Assembly: GCA_963728075.1 (NCBI GenBank)
Contig: CAVSIP010000002.1
Location: 81,394 to 145,393 of the forward strand
From: CAVSIP01 sp963728075
GTDB lineage: Bacteria; Actinomycetota; Actinomycetes; JAFAQI01; DASSKL01
Direction: 5' to 3'
DNA length: 64,000 bases
The notes beneath the pieces were generated by a model. The model did no database searches. It worked only from the letters and a program-made list of their open reading frames with translations, and was not told the origin of the DNA. Below, piece by piece: positions 35,841 to 44,566 of this stretch. The position numbers and the translations under genes were made by a program. The stretch's first letter is position 1. Each line of letters opens with the position of its first letter.

Positions 35841-35985
35841 GGCAGCGGCGGCCATGTTGTGACACACCGGCGGCCGCGCTCTGCCACCATGCGGAAGGGA
35901 CGGGACGACCACACGGGGTACGTCTCGTGCCACCGACCGGTCCGGCCCCGGCGATCCCGGGTCCGGAGAGGACGAGGAGTCGCGC

Positions 35986-37104
35986 ATGTCGGAGGGTGAC
36001 CTCGCCGTACCGCCCGCGGTACAGGCGTCAGAACGCGAACTGGTCCAGCTGCTGACCCCCGAGGGCCAGCGGCTCGAGCATCCGGACTACCAGTCGAGCC
36101 TCTCGGACGAGGAGATCAAGGGTCTCTACCGCGACCTGGTGCTCGTCCGGCGGGTCGACGTCGAGGCGACCGCGCTGCAGCGGCAGGGCGAGCTGGGTAT
36201 CTGGGCGAGCCTGCTCGGCCAGGAGGCCGCCCAGGTCGGTTCCGGCCGTGCGCTGGCGCCCGACGACTACGCCTTCCCCACCTATCGCGAGCACGGCGTC
36301 GCGTGGTGCATGGGCGTCGACCCCATGGAGCTGCTCGGCCTGTTCCGGGGGGCGAGCCTCGGTGCCTGGGACCCGCACAAGCACGGCTTCCACCTGTACA
36401 CGATCGTCATCGGCTCCCAGACCCTGCACGCGGCCGGGTACGCCATGGGTCTGCAGCGCGACGGGTCGGAGTCGGCGGTCATCGCGTACTTCGGTGACGG
36501 CGCGACCAGCCAGGGCGACGTGAACGAGGCGTTCATCTTCGCCAGCGTCTTCCAGGCGCCGGTGGTGTTCTTCTGCCAGAACAACCAGTGGGCGATCTCC
36601 GAGCCGCTCGAGAAGCAGTCGCGGATCCCGCTCTACCAACGCGCGCGGGGGTTCGGCTTCCCCGGCATCCGGGTCGACGGGAACGACGTGCTGGCGGTCC
36701 ACGCGGTGACCAAGAAGGCACTCGAGGACGCCCGCAGCGGTCAGGGCCCGACCCTGATCGAGGCGTTCACCTACCGAATGGGCGCGCACACCACGTCCGA
36801 CGACCCGACCCGCTATCGGCTGGCGAGCGAGCTCGAGACCTGGAAGCTCAAGGACCCGATCGAGCGGGTCAAGGCCTACCTCGCTCGCGAGGCGCACGTG
36901 GGCGCGGCCTTCTTCACCGAGGTGGAGAAGGAGGCCGATGAGCTGGCGGCCCGCCTGCGCAAGGGCTGCATCGAGATGGCCGACCCGGAGCCGCTGCAGA
37001 TCTTCGACCACGTGTACGCCGACGGCAGCAGCCTCATCGACGAGGAGCGGGAGCAGTTCGCCCGCTACCTCGACACCTTCGCCGACGCCGGCCGGGGGGA
37101 GTGA
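35986..37104 (+). CDS. 2-oxoacid dehydrogenase E1 alpha subunit
   Basis: 372 aa. The thiamine diphosphate motif GDGATSQGDVNEAFIFAS with the closing NNQWAIS is intact, as is the phosphorylation-loop region YRMGAHTTSDDPTRY. It fits pyruvate dehydrogenase E1a or the branched-chain (Bkd) homologue; the sequence does not separate them clearly. First gene of an E1a-E1b-E2 operon; no E3 gene is nearby. ATG with GAGGACGAGGAG ribosome site. Confidence 0.92.
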   Translation: MSEGDLAVPPAVQASERELVQLLTPEGQRLEHPDYQSSLSDEEIKGLYRDLVLVRRVDVEATALQRQGELGIWASLLGQEAAQVGSGRALAPDDYAFPTYREHGVAWCMGVDPMELLGLFRGASLGAWDPHKHGFHLYTIVIGSQTLHAAGYAMGLQRDGSESAVIAYFGDGATSQGDVNEAFIFASVFQAPVVFFCQNNQWAISEPLEKQSRIPLYQRARGFGFPGIRVDGNDVLAVHAVTKKALEDARSGQGPTLIEAFTYRMGAHTTSDDPTRYRLASELETWKLKDPIERVKAYLAREAHVGAAFFTEVEKEADELAARLRKGCIEMADPEPLQIFDHVYADGSSLIDEEREQFARYLDTFADAGRGE

Positions 37105-37106
37105 CG

Positions 37107-38081
37107 ATGGCGCAGACCACGCTGGCCAAGGCGCTGAACTCCGGACTGCGCAAGGCCATGGAGGACGACCCGAAGGTCCTGGTCATGGGCGAGGACGTCG
37201 GCCGGCTCGGGGGCGTGTTCCGGGTCACAGACGGGCTGCAGAAGGACTTCGGCGAGGACCGGGTCATCGACACCCCGCTCGCCGAGTCGGGCATCATCGG
37301 TACGGCCATCGGCCTGGCGATCCGCGGCTTCCGCCCGGTGTGCGAGATCCAGTTCGACGGGTTCGTCTACCCCGGCTTCGACCAGATCGTCAGCCAGCTG
37401 GCGAAGATGCACTACCGGTCGGCGGGCAACGTGCGGCTGCCGGTCACGATCCGCATCCCGTTCGGCGGGGGCATCGGCGCGGTCGAGCACCACTCCGAGT
37501 CCCCCGAGGCGTACTTCGCCCACACCGCCGGGCTCAAGGTGGTCGCCTGCTCGAACCCCACGGACGCGTACTTCATGATCCAGCAGGCCATCGCGTCGGA
37601 CGACCCGGTGATCTTCTTCGAGCCGAAGCGGCGCTACTGGGAGAAGGCCGACCTCGACGAGAGCGGCGACCCGTTCCCCCTGCACGCGGGCCGGGTGGTC
37701 CGACCCGGGCGGGACGTGACGCTGCTCGCGTACGGGCCGATGGTGCGCACCTGCCTGGACGCGGCGACCGCGGCGCAGGAGGAGGGCCGCGACCTGGAGG
37801 TCATCGACCTGCGCTCGCTGTCGCCGATGGACTGGGACCTCGTCACCGACTCCGTGCGCCGGACCGGCCGCGCGATCGTCGTGCACGAGGCGCCGGTGCA
37901 CCTCGGCCTCGGTGCGGAGATCGCCGCGCGGGTCACCGAGCGGGCGTTCTACTCGCTGGAGGCACCGGTGCTGCGCGTCGGCGGGTTCGACACGCCCTAC
38001 CCCGCGAGCCGGCTGGAGGAGGAGTACCTGCCCGACCTGGACCGGGTGCTCGACGCCGTCGACCGCTCACTCGCGTACTAG
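37107..38081 (+). CDS. 2-oxoacid dehydrogenase E1 beta subunit
   Basis: 324 aa from ATG 37107 (GTG 37101 also in frame). Motifs VMGEDVGRLGGVFRVTDGL, DTPLAESGIIGTAIGLA, PFGGGIGAVEHHSESPEAYF and SLSPMDWD are typical of E1b, which completes the thiamine diphosphate site with E1a. It begins almost at the E1a stop. Confidence 0.93.
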   Translation: MAQTTLAKALNSGLRKAMEDDPKVLVMGEDVGRLGGVFRVTDGLQKDFGEDRVIDTPLAESGIIGTAIGLAIRGFRPVCEIQFDGFVYPGFDQIVSQLAKMHYRSAGNVRLPVTIRIPFGGGIGAVEHHSESPEAYFAHTAGLKVVACSNPTDAYFMIQQAIASDDPVIFFEPKRRYWEKADLDESGDPFPLHAGRVVRPGRDVTLLAYGPMVRTCLDAATAAQEEGRDLEVIDLRSLSPMDWDLVTDSVRRTGRAIVVHEAPVHLGLGAEIAARVTERAFYSLEAPVLRVGGFDTPYPASRLEEEYLPDLDRVLDAVDRSLAY

Positions 38082-38093
38082 GAGGAGACCCCC

Positions 38094-39500
38094 GTGGGCC
38101 AGAAGCAGTTCAAGCTGCCGGACCTCGGTGAGGGGCTCACCGAGGGCGAGATCCTGCGCTGGATGGTGGCGCCCGGCGACACCGTGACGCTCAACCAGCC
38201 GATCGTCGAGGTGGAGACCGCGAAGGCGGCGGTCGAGGTGCCCTCGCCGTACGCGGGTACCGTCGCGGAGCTGCTGCAGGAGGAGGGCGACACCGTCGAC
38301 GTCGGCACCCCGATCATCACCTTCGAGGTCGACGGCGAGCCGGTGCAGCGACCGGATGCCAACCCCAAGGAGAGCGCGGAGGCGGCGCTGGACGCGGCCG
38401 CGCAGCCCACGAACGAGCACGGCGTCCCGCCGGAGGTGGCCGGGGACACCGAGGAGGGCGAGCCGGGGCTCATCGGCGGCCCCGCGCCGGGGGGCCGGAC
38501 GAGCGTGCTCGTCGGCTACGGCCCGCGTTCGAAGGAGGCCAAGCGCCGCCCGCGCAAGACCGACACCGCCACCCCCGAGCCGCCGGAGCGGATGTCCGGG
38601 GAGGCCGTGGCCACCAACGCCGAGGTGGCGGTGCTCGCCAAGCCGCCGGTGCGCAAGCTGGCGAAGGACCTCGGTGTGGACCTGCGGACCATCGACGGCA
38701 CCGGTCCGGGTGGCACGGTCACCCGCGAGGACGTGCAGTCCGCGGCCGAGGGCGGTCCCGCTGCTGCGGGCGCACCCGTCCGCCGTCGGGCCGAGGGGCC
38801 GCGCGAGGAGCGCATCCCGATCAAGGGCGTGCGCAAGCACATGGCGGCGGCCATGGTCTCCAGCGCGTTCTCGGTGCCGCACGTCACGGAGTTCACGACC
38901 GTCGACGTGACCGAGACGATGGCGATGGTGCAGCGCCTCGCAGAGGTGCCGGGGTTCGCAGACGTCCGCGTCTCGCCGCTGCTGCTCGTCGCCAAGGCGC
39001 TGCTGGCCGCGGTCGGCCGGCACCCGATGGTCAACTCCACGTGGGACGACGAGGCGCAGGAGATCATCGTCCACCACTACGTCAACCTGGGCATCGCCGC
39101 TGCGACCGAGCGCGGCCTGATCGTGCCGAACGTCAAGGACGCCGACCAGCTCTCGCTCGTCGAGCTGGCACGGGCGCTCCGGGAGCTGGCCCGTACGGCC
39201 CGCGCCGGCAAGACCACCCCGGCGGACATGCAGGGCGGGACCATCACCATCACCAACGTCGGCGTCTTCGGCGTCGACAACGGCACGCCGATCATCAACC
39301 CCGGCGAGTCGGCGATCCTCTGCTTCGGCGCGGTCCGGGACATGCCGTGGGTGCACGAGGGCGAGCTCGCGATCCGCAAGGTGACCCAGCTCGCGCTGTC
39401 GTTCGACCACCGGCACGTCGACGGCCAGCTCGGCTCGGAGTTCCTCGCCGACGTGGCGGCCATGCTCGCCGACCCTGCACTGCTCCTCGCCTGGTCCTGA
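38094..39500 (+). CDS. 2-oxoacid dehydrogenase E2 (dihydrolipoyl acyltransferase)
   Basis: 468 aa. One lipoyl domain with lipoyl-Lys44 in VEVETAKAAVEVP, a flexible acidic linker, a peripheral subunit-binding domain (VRKLAKDLGVDLRTIDGTG, about residues 185-215), and the catalytic domain ending in FDHRHVDG (His439, Asp443). It transfers the acyl group from E1 to CoA. GTG start with AGGAGA. Followed by a strong terminator. Confidence 0.93.
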   Translation: MGQKQFKLPDLGEGLTEGEILRWMVAPGDTVTLNQPIVEVETAKAAVEVPSPYAGTVAELLQEEGDTVDVGTPIITFEVDGEPVQRPDANPKESAEAALDAAAQPTNEHGVPPEVAGDTEEGEPGLIGGPAPGGRTSVLVGYGPRSKEAKRRPRKTDTATPEPPERMSGEAVATNAEVAVLAKPPVRKLAKDLGVDLRTIDGTGPGGTVTREDVQSAAEGGPAAAGAPVRRRAEGPREERIPIKGVRKHMAAAMVSSAFSVPHVTEFTTVDVTETMAMVQRLAEVPGFADVRVSPLLLVAKALLAAVGRHPMVNSTWDDEAQEIIVHHYVNLGIAAATERGLIVPNVKDADQLSLVELARALRELARTARAGKTTPADMQGGTITITNVGVFGVDNGTPIINPGESAILCFGAVRDMPWVHEGELAIRKVTQLALSFDHRHVDGQLGSEFLADVAAMLADPALLLAWS

Positions 39501-39512
39501 CCAGGGACGGAC

Positions 39513-39546
39513 GAGGGGCCGGCGCCCGCAGGCACCGGCCCCTCGG
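39513..39546. terminator. Bidirectional hairpin terminator
   Basis: CGAGGGGCCGG pairs with CCGGCCCCTCG (11 bp), with inner GCC/GGC pairing. It lies between the E2 gene and the convergent DUF6458 gene and can serve both. Confidence 0.75.
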
Positions 39547-39561
39547 GTGTTCAGCGTCCGG

Positions 39562-39819
39562 TCAGTACGTCCGCTCCTCGCGGACCACGCGGTCACCGTG
39601 CACGTGGTCGTGCTCGTGGGGGTAGGCCCGCTCCTCCACGACGGTGCTGCGGCGGCCCCAGGACCCGAACACCGTCAGCGCCATGATGAGCCCCAGGCCA
39701 CCGACGGCCATGAGGATCCATCCGACGGTCGTGATGTCGACGGCCCCGAGATCGGCCTGCACCGCGAAGGTGAAGATCGCCCCCACCGCGATGAGGAAGA
39801 TGCTCACGCCGATACCCAT
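39562..39819 (-). CDS. DUF6458 small membrane protein
   Basis: 85 aa from ATG 39819 with a perfect AGGAGG. Two membrane helices (VSIFLIAVGAIFTFAV and TVGWILMAVGGLGLIMALTVF), then a cytoplasmic Arg/Glu/His tail (YPHEHDHVHGD). MGIGVSIFLIAVGAI is the family's N-terminal signature. Function unknown. Confidence 0.88.
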   Translation of the reverse strand: MGIGVSIFLIAVGAIFTFAVQADLGAVDITTVGWILMAVGGLGLIMALTVFGSWGRRSTVVEERAYPHEHDHVHGDRVVREERTY

Positions 39820-39924
39820 GTCCGACCTCCTCAGGCGACCGGCTCCCTGCTGACCCGGTCTCGTGCGTCGAACGGGGTGTACCCCGTGGAGTCGAACAAA
39901 CGCCCCACGCAAGGGTGATCCTTC

Positions 39925-41754
39925 CTAGAAGGCGGCCTCGTCGAGGTCCATGAGCTCGAGCTCGGTGCCCTCGAGGACGGCGCGCTCGGCGGAGATGAGC
40001 GGCAGGCGGCTGGACGCGAAGAACCGTGCCACCGCCACCTTGCCCTCGTAGAAGGGCACGTCCCGCTCGTCGGCCCCCCCGGTGAGGCGGGTCAGCGCCG
40101 CGTCGGCCTGCCGGAGCAGCAGCCAGCCGATGACGAGGTCGCCGAGTGCCAGCAGGACCCGGGTGCTGTTGAGCCCGACCCGGTAGACCTCGCGCGGCTC
40201 CTCCATCGCCCCGAGCACCCAGCCGACGGCCGTCTCGACCATCGCCCGCACGTCGGTGAGCGCCGCGTCGAGCAGGCGCCGCTCCTCCTTGAGCCGGCCG
40301 TTGCCCGCCTCGCTGTCGAGGAAGTCCTGGATCTCCGCGGCCAGCGCGCTGAGGGTCACACCGCCGTCGCGGGCGATCTTCCGGAAGAACAGGTCCATGC
40401 CCTGGATCGCCGTGGTGCCCTCGTACAGGGTGTCGATCTTGGCGTCGCGGATGTACTGCTCGATCGGGTAGTCCTGCAGGAACCCGGAGCCGCCCAGCGT
40501 CTGCAGCGACACCGCGAGCATCTCGTACGCACGCTCGGAGCCGACGCCCTTCACCAGGGGGAGCAGCAGGTCGGCGCGCTTCGCGGCGGTCTCGTCGGTG
40601 CCGTCCGCCGCCTCGGCGACCTCCACGGCGTCGAGCTGCGTGGCGGTGTACAGGACCAGGGCGCGCAGCCCTTCCGCGTACGCCTTCTGCAGCATGAGCA
40701 TCCGGCGGACGTCCGGGTGGTGCGTGATCGTCACCCGGGGCGCGGTCTTGTCGGTCATCTGGGTGAGGTCGGGGCCCTGCACCCGCTCCTTGGCGAAGTC
40801 CAGGGCGTTGAGGTAGCCCGTCGACAGCGTCGACATGGCCTTGGTGCCGACCATCATCCGGGCGGTCTCGATGACCTCGAACATCTGCTTGATGCCCTCG
40901 TGGACCTCGCCCACGAGGTAGCCGACGGCCGGGTGCTTCTCGCCGAAGCGCAGCTCGCAGGTGGCCGAGACCTTCAGGCCCATCTTCTTCTCGACGTTCG
41001 TCACGTAGGCGCCGTTGCGCTCGCCGAGCTCGCCCGACTCGAGGTCGAACAGGAACTTCGGGACGACGAACAGCGACAGCCCCTTCGTGCCCGGTGCATG
41101 GCCCTCCGGGCGGGCGAGCACCAGGTGGATGATGTTCTCCGGCCAGTCCCAGTCGGCACTGGTGATGAACCGCTTGACGCCCTCGATGTGCCAGGTGCCG
41201 TCGGGCTGCTGGACGGCCTTGGTCCGCCCGGCGCCTACGTCCGAGCCGGCGTCCGGCTCGGTGAGGACCATGGTGGAACCCCAGCGGCGCTCGACCATGA
41301 GCTCGGCGATGCGCTGCTGCTCGGGCGTGCCGAGCCGGTGCAGGATCGCGGCGAAGCCGGCGCCGGCGGCGTACATGAAGATCGCGGGGTTGGCGCCGAG
41401 GATCATCTCCGCGGCCGCCCAGCGCACGCTCGGGGGTGCGCCGAAGCCACCGAGCTCAGCGGGCAGCTCCAGCCGGTCCCAGTCACCGTCCACCAGCGCC
41501 TGGTAGGAGCGGCGGAAGGAGTCCGGCAGCGTCACCGACCCGGTCTCCGGGTCGAACGTGGGCGGGTTGCGGTCGGCGTCGGCGAAGGACTCGGCGAGCG
41601 GGCCCTCGGCGAGTCGCTGCACCTCTTCGAGCACGCTGCGGGCAGTGTCCGGGTCCATCTCCGCGTACGGGCCGGACCCCAGGATGGACTGCCGGTCGAA
41701 GACCTCGAACAGGTTGAACTCGAGGTCGCGGACGTTGCTGCGGTAGTGGCCCAT
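39925..41754 (-). CDS. Acyl-CoA dehydrogenase (FadE5-like)
   Basis: 609 aa, the long FadE5-type class with an N-terminal extension. FAD and substrate blocks are present: TMVLTEPDAGSDVGAGRTKA, KRFITSADWDW, LGGSGFLQDYPIEQY and YEGTTAIQGMDL, where the Glu is the catalytic base. It oxidises fatty acyl-CoA in beta-oxidation. Two similar palindromic operator-like sites lie 67-114 nt upstream of the start. Confidence 0.93.
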   Translation of the reverse strand: MGHYRSNVRDLEFNLFEVFDRQSILGSGPYAEMDPDTARSVLEEVQRLAEGPLAESFADADRNPPTFDPETGSVTLPDSFRRSYQALVDGDWDRLELPAELGGFGAPPSVRWAAAEMILGANPAIFMYAAGAGFAAILHRLGTPEQQRIAELMVERRWGSTMVLTEPDAGSDVGAGRTKAVQQPDGTWHIEGVKRFITSADWDWPENIIHLVLARPEGHAPGTKGLSLFVVPKFLFDLESGELGERNGAYVTNVEKKMGLKVSATCELRFGEKHPAVGYLVGEVHEGIKQMFEVIETARMMVGTKAMSTLSTGYLNALDFAKERVQGPDLTQMTDKTAPRVTITHHPDVRRMLMLQKAYAEGLRALVLYTATQLDAVEVAEAADGTDETAAKRADLLLPLVKGVGSERAYEMLAVSLQTLGGSGFLQDYPIEQYIRDAKIDTLYEGTTAIQGMDLFFRKIARDGGVTLSALAAEIQDFLDSEAGNGRLKEERRLLDAALTDVRAMVETAVGWVLGAMEEPREVYRVGLNSTRVLLALGDLVIGWLLLRQADAALTRLTGGADERDVPFYEGKVAVARFFASSRLPLISAERAVLEGTELELMDLDEAAF

Positions 41755-41820
41755 CGGGGGCTCCCCTCGCGGAGTCGGCCGGGGTCTCGGCCCCTTCGCC
41801 TGCGGTTGTCACCGACGGAT

Positions 41821-41868
41821 GTTACTCGCCGGTAACCCTGATCCCCTCGCATGTTACCCACGAGTAGC
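41821..41868. promoter_or_regulatory. Two operator-like palindromes upstream of the acyl-CoA dehydrogenase gene
   Basis: GTTACTCGCCGGTAAC (41821-41836) and GTTACCCACGAGTAGC (41853-41868) share the form TTACY-N4-RGTA and read as the same site in opposite orientation, 16 nt apart. This fits a TetR-type fatty-acid regulator binding in the divergent region shared with trxA. The regulator is not encoded in the window. Confidence 0.5.
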
Positions 41869-41938
41869 CACGTCACGCCAGAGCTGTTCGCACACGGCAC
41901 GAAAGTCGCGGAATGCCTGCGCGCGGTGCCCCGTTCAG

Positions 41939-41956
41939 ATACACCGGGGGGTATAC
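41939..41956. promoter_or_regulatory. CsoR/CstR-like operator upstream of trxA
   Basis: ATACACCGGGGGGTATAC has the G-tract core flanked by ATAC half-sites seen in operators of the CsoR/CstR/FrmR family. Arms match 5 of 7. It ends 15 nt before the trxA ATG. Interpretation by pattern only. Confidence 0.4.
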
Positions 41957-41971
41957 GAGAGAGGAAGGCAC

Positions 41972-42346
41972 ATGGCGACGATCAACCTGACGGAAGCGGG
42001 CTTCGAGGAAGCGGTCCAGCGGAACGGCATCGTCCTCGTCGACTGGTGGGCGTCGTGGTGCGGCCCGTGCCGGATGTTCGCCCCGGTCTTCGACGCCGCC
42101 AGCGAGCAGCACGCCGACATCACCTTCGGCAAGGTCGACACCGAGGCGGAGCGCTCGCTGGCCGCCGCCGCGCAGATCATGTCCATCCCCACGCTGATGG
42201 CGTTCCGGGACGGGATCCTCGTGTACTCCCAGCCGGGCGCGCTCCCGGCCCCGGCGCTCGAGCAGCTCATCCAGGCGGTCCGCGACCTCGACATGGACGA
42301 CGTACGACGACAGGTCGGAGCGCAGCAGGCGCAGGAGGCATCGTGA
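41972..42346 (+). CDS. trxA: Thioredoxin
   Basis: 124 aa. Active site WCGPC (Cys30, Cys33) in VLVDWWASWCGPCRMF, and the cis-Pro in SIPTLMAF. ATG with GAGGAAGG ribosome site. The last codons overlap the trxB start (GTGA), so the reductant and its reductase are co-translated. The C-terminal 15 residues extend a little beyond typical TrxA. Confidence 0.95.
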   Translation: MATINLTEAGFEEAVQRNGIVLVDWWASWCGPCRMFAPVFDAASEQHADITFGKVDTEAERSLAAAAQIMSIPTLMAFRDGILVYSQPGALPAPALEQLIQAVRDLDMDDVRRQVGAQQAQEAS

Positions 42347-43398
42347 TCACGCTGACCGACCTGCAGGGGCCCCTCGCGCCGCCGCCGGCCGCCGGGGAGC
42401 TCCGCGACGTGGTCGTCGTGGGGTCCGGGCCGGCGGGCTACACGGCCGCGGTGTACGCCGCCCGGGCGAACCTGCGCCCGCTCGTGGTCGAGGGTGTGCA
42501 GTACGGCGGCGCGCTGATGAACACCAGCGACGTGGAGAACTTCCCGGGTTTCCCCGACGGCATCGTGGGCCCGGACCTCATGGCGAACCTGCGCAAGCAG
42601 GCCGAGAAGTTCGGCGCGGAGTTCGTCACGGACAACGCCACCGGGCTCGACCTGACCGGTGCGGTCAAGACCGTCACCGTCGGCTCGGTGAGCTACCGCA
42701 CCCGCGCCGTCGTCCTGGCGACCGGATCGGCCTACCGCGAGCTCGGCGTCCCCGGCGAGAAGGCGCTGTCCGGTCACGGGGTGTCGTGGTGCGCGACCTG
42801 CGACGGGTTCTTCTTCCGCGGTCAGCACATCGCCGTCGTGGGCGGTGGCGACTCCGCACTCGAGGAGGCCACGTTCCTCACCCGGTTCGCCCAGTCCGTG
42901 ACCGTCGTCCACCGCCGGGACACCCTGCGCGCCAGCAAGATCATGCAGGAGCGGGCCTTCGCGGATCCGAAGATCACCTTCCGCTGGAACTCCGTCGTGA
43001 CGGGCGTCGTCGGCGCGGAGCAGGTCACCGGGCTGGCCGTGCGCGACACGCAGACCGGCCGGGAGGAGACCCTCGACGTCACCGGCGTGTTCGTCGCGAT
43101 CGGTCATGACCCGCGCAGCGGCCTCGTCCGCGGCCAGGTCGAGACCGACCCCGAGGGCTACGTCGTCGTCGCGGCGCCGAGCACGCGCACGAACCTGGCC
43201 GGGGTGTTCGCCTGCGGAGACCTGGTCGACCACACCTACCGGCAGGCCATCACCGCCGCGGGTACCGGCGCCGCTGCCGCGCTCGACGCCGAACGCTGGC
43301 TCGCCGACATCCAGCACGAGAAGGGCGGGGCACCGACCCGGACCTGTGGAGCCCCGAGGACGTCTTCGTCGCCAGCGCGGCGTCCTGCCTCGCGGTGA
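42343..43398 (+). CDS. trxB: Thioredoxin reductase with out-of-frame C-terminal tail
   Basis: 351 aa. FAD motif VVVVGSGPAGYTAAVYAA, redox pair CATC (Cys150, Cys153), NADPH motif VVGGGDSALEEA with HRRDTLRASK, and the FAD-closing FACGDLVDHTYRQAITAAG are all intact, so the enzyme should work. The normal fold ends near residue 327 (ERWLADIQHEK). The last 24 residues (TRTCGAPRTSSS...) are read from what is an OsmC-coding stretch in another frame, so the native stop has been lost. Confidence 0.93.
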   Translation: MITLTDLQGPLAPPPAAGELRDVVVVGSGPAGYTAAVYAARANLRPLVVEGVQYGGALMNTSDVENFPGFPDGIVGPDLMANLRKQAEKFGAEFVTDNATGLDLTGAVKTVTVGSVSYRTRAVVLATGSAYRELGVPGEKALSGHGVSWCATCDGFFFRGQHIAVVGGGDSALEEATFLTRFAQSVTVVHRRDTLRASKIMQERAFADPKITFRWNSVVTGVVGAEQVTGLAVRDTQTGREETLDVTGVFVAIGHDPRSGLVRGQVETDPEGYVVVAAPSTRTNLAGVFACGDLVDHTYRQAITAAGTGAAAALDAERWLADIQHEKGGAPTRTCGAPRTSSSPARRPASR

Positions 43399-43652
43399 CG
43401 ATCGCCGCGCTGGCCGACGCGCAGCAGGTGCCGTTGAGCGACCTCGACGTGCGCGCCGAAGGCGTGGTCGGTCGTCGCCCGGACGGAGCGTTCGGGTTCA
43501 CCCGGATCGAGCAGGCGGTCGAGCTCGAGACCGACGCCGCCCACGAGGAGGCGGCCCGGGCCGTGGTGGCGAAGGCCGAGGCCGGCTGCCTCGTGTCCGT
43601 CTCGCTGGCACTGCCCGTGGAGACCGAGGTCCGCGTCCGCGTCACTGCGTGA
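43335..43652 (+). pseudogene. OsmC-family remnant lacking its N-terminus
   Basis: The frame from 43335 reads DPDLWSPEDVFVASAASCLAV, then GTG 43395 onward gives 85 aa ending in AEAGCLVSVSLALPVETEV. These are the helix with the first redox Cys and the second Cys region of OsmC/Ohr peroxidases. The N-terminal beta strands (about 35-50 residues) are absent, because the upstream DNA is trxB. GTG 43395 overlaps the trxB stop, so a short product missing the first catalytic Cys could still be made. Best explained by a deletion joining trxB to osmC. Confidence 0.7.
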
Positions 43653-44502
43653 CGGCGGACACCTCGTCGCCGAGCCGCAGCCACCCGCCGGACACGGGCA
43701 CCGCGTACACGCCGACGTTCTGCCCGGCCTCCCGGACCACCGTCCGCAACAGGGCGCGGTCCGCCGGCAACCCGCTCTGGGGCAGCTGCACCATCGAGCA
43801 CCGCGGGCAGGGGGCGACCACGTCGACCTCGACCGCACCGAGGCGTACTCGGCGCCCCACCCACTCGGCCTCCGGGAAGCCGTCCCCGGCGATGTCGACG
43901 ACGACGTTCGGCCGGAAGCGCCGGACGTCGACCGTAGAGTCCGGCGACAGCCGCGTGAGCGTCCGCAGCGACGCCGTGCTGACCAGGTGGAGCGGGTAGG
44001 CGTCGAAGTAGGTCCCGGGCGGCGACTCGTACTCGACGATCTCCGGGGGGAACACCGAGAGGTCGGGCAACGGTTCGGCCGGCTCCCGCCCGAAGATGTC
44101 CCGCAGCTCTGCGACGACGTCCTCGTGGTCGCCCTCGCCCCGTCGGTAGTGCTCGAGGTCGTTCGCCGGGTGCAGCGGGTGCAGGGTCACCGGGTGCTCG
44201 ACGGCGGCGGAGACCCGCGCCTCGAGGTCGGCGTCCCGCGTGCTCACGGTGGCCCCGTCCGGCAGCGTCACGGTCACGTGCGGGCTGCGGCGCTCGGCCG
44301 TCGGCTCCTCGTCGTAGCGTGCGCCGAGCAGCATGAGCCGGCGGATCTTCTTGGCGCCCCGGATCCCACCGCGCCGCTCGTCCCGAGCGGCCCAGCCCCG
44401 GTCGCCGAGGATGCCGTGCTCGCCGACCGACGCGGCGTCCAGCCGCTCCCCCGCCATGCTCTTCACGGGATAGCGCCATACCTCGGTCACGGTCGCGGCC
44501 AT
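43642..44502 (-). CDS. MOSC domain protein
   Basis: 286 aa. The N-terminal MOSC beta-barrel domain starts EVWRYPVKSMAGERLD with GILGDRGWA. The MOSC sulfur-carrier domain has RFRPNVVVDIAG and the Cys pair in VVAPCPRCSMVQ. Related proteins (YcbX, mARC) reduce N-hydroxylated compounds using molybdenum cofactor. The ATG has a GAGGAGG ribosome site. It overlaps the OsmC remnant by 11 nt on the other strand. Confidence 0.9.
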   Translation of the reverse strand: MAATVTEVWRYPVKSMAGERLDAASVGEHGILGDRGWAARDERRGGIRGAKKIRRLMLLGARYDEEPTAERRSPHVTVTLPDGATVSTRDADLEARVSAAVEHPVTLHPLHPANDLEHYRRGEGDHEDVVAELRDIFGREPAEPLPDLSVFPPEIVEYESPPGTYFDAYPLHLVSTASLRTLTRLSPDSTVDVRRFRPNVVVDIAGDGFPEAEWVGRRVRLGAVEVDVVAPCPRCSMVQLPQSGLPADRALLRTVVREAGQNVGVYAVPVSGGWLRLGDEVSAVTQ

Positions 44503-44553
44503 CGCCCCTCCTCCTCACCGGCGTACCGACCGTACTGCCGGTGCAGTCCCGGC

Positions 44554-44559
44554 TAGGGT
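44554..44559 (+). promoter_or_regulatory. -10 element of leaderless promoter (S9 peptidase)
   Basis: TAGGGT, 7 nt before GTG 44567. Confidence 0.45.
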
Positions 44560-44566
44560 CGGCGGG

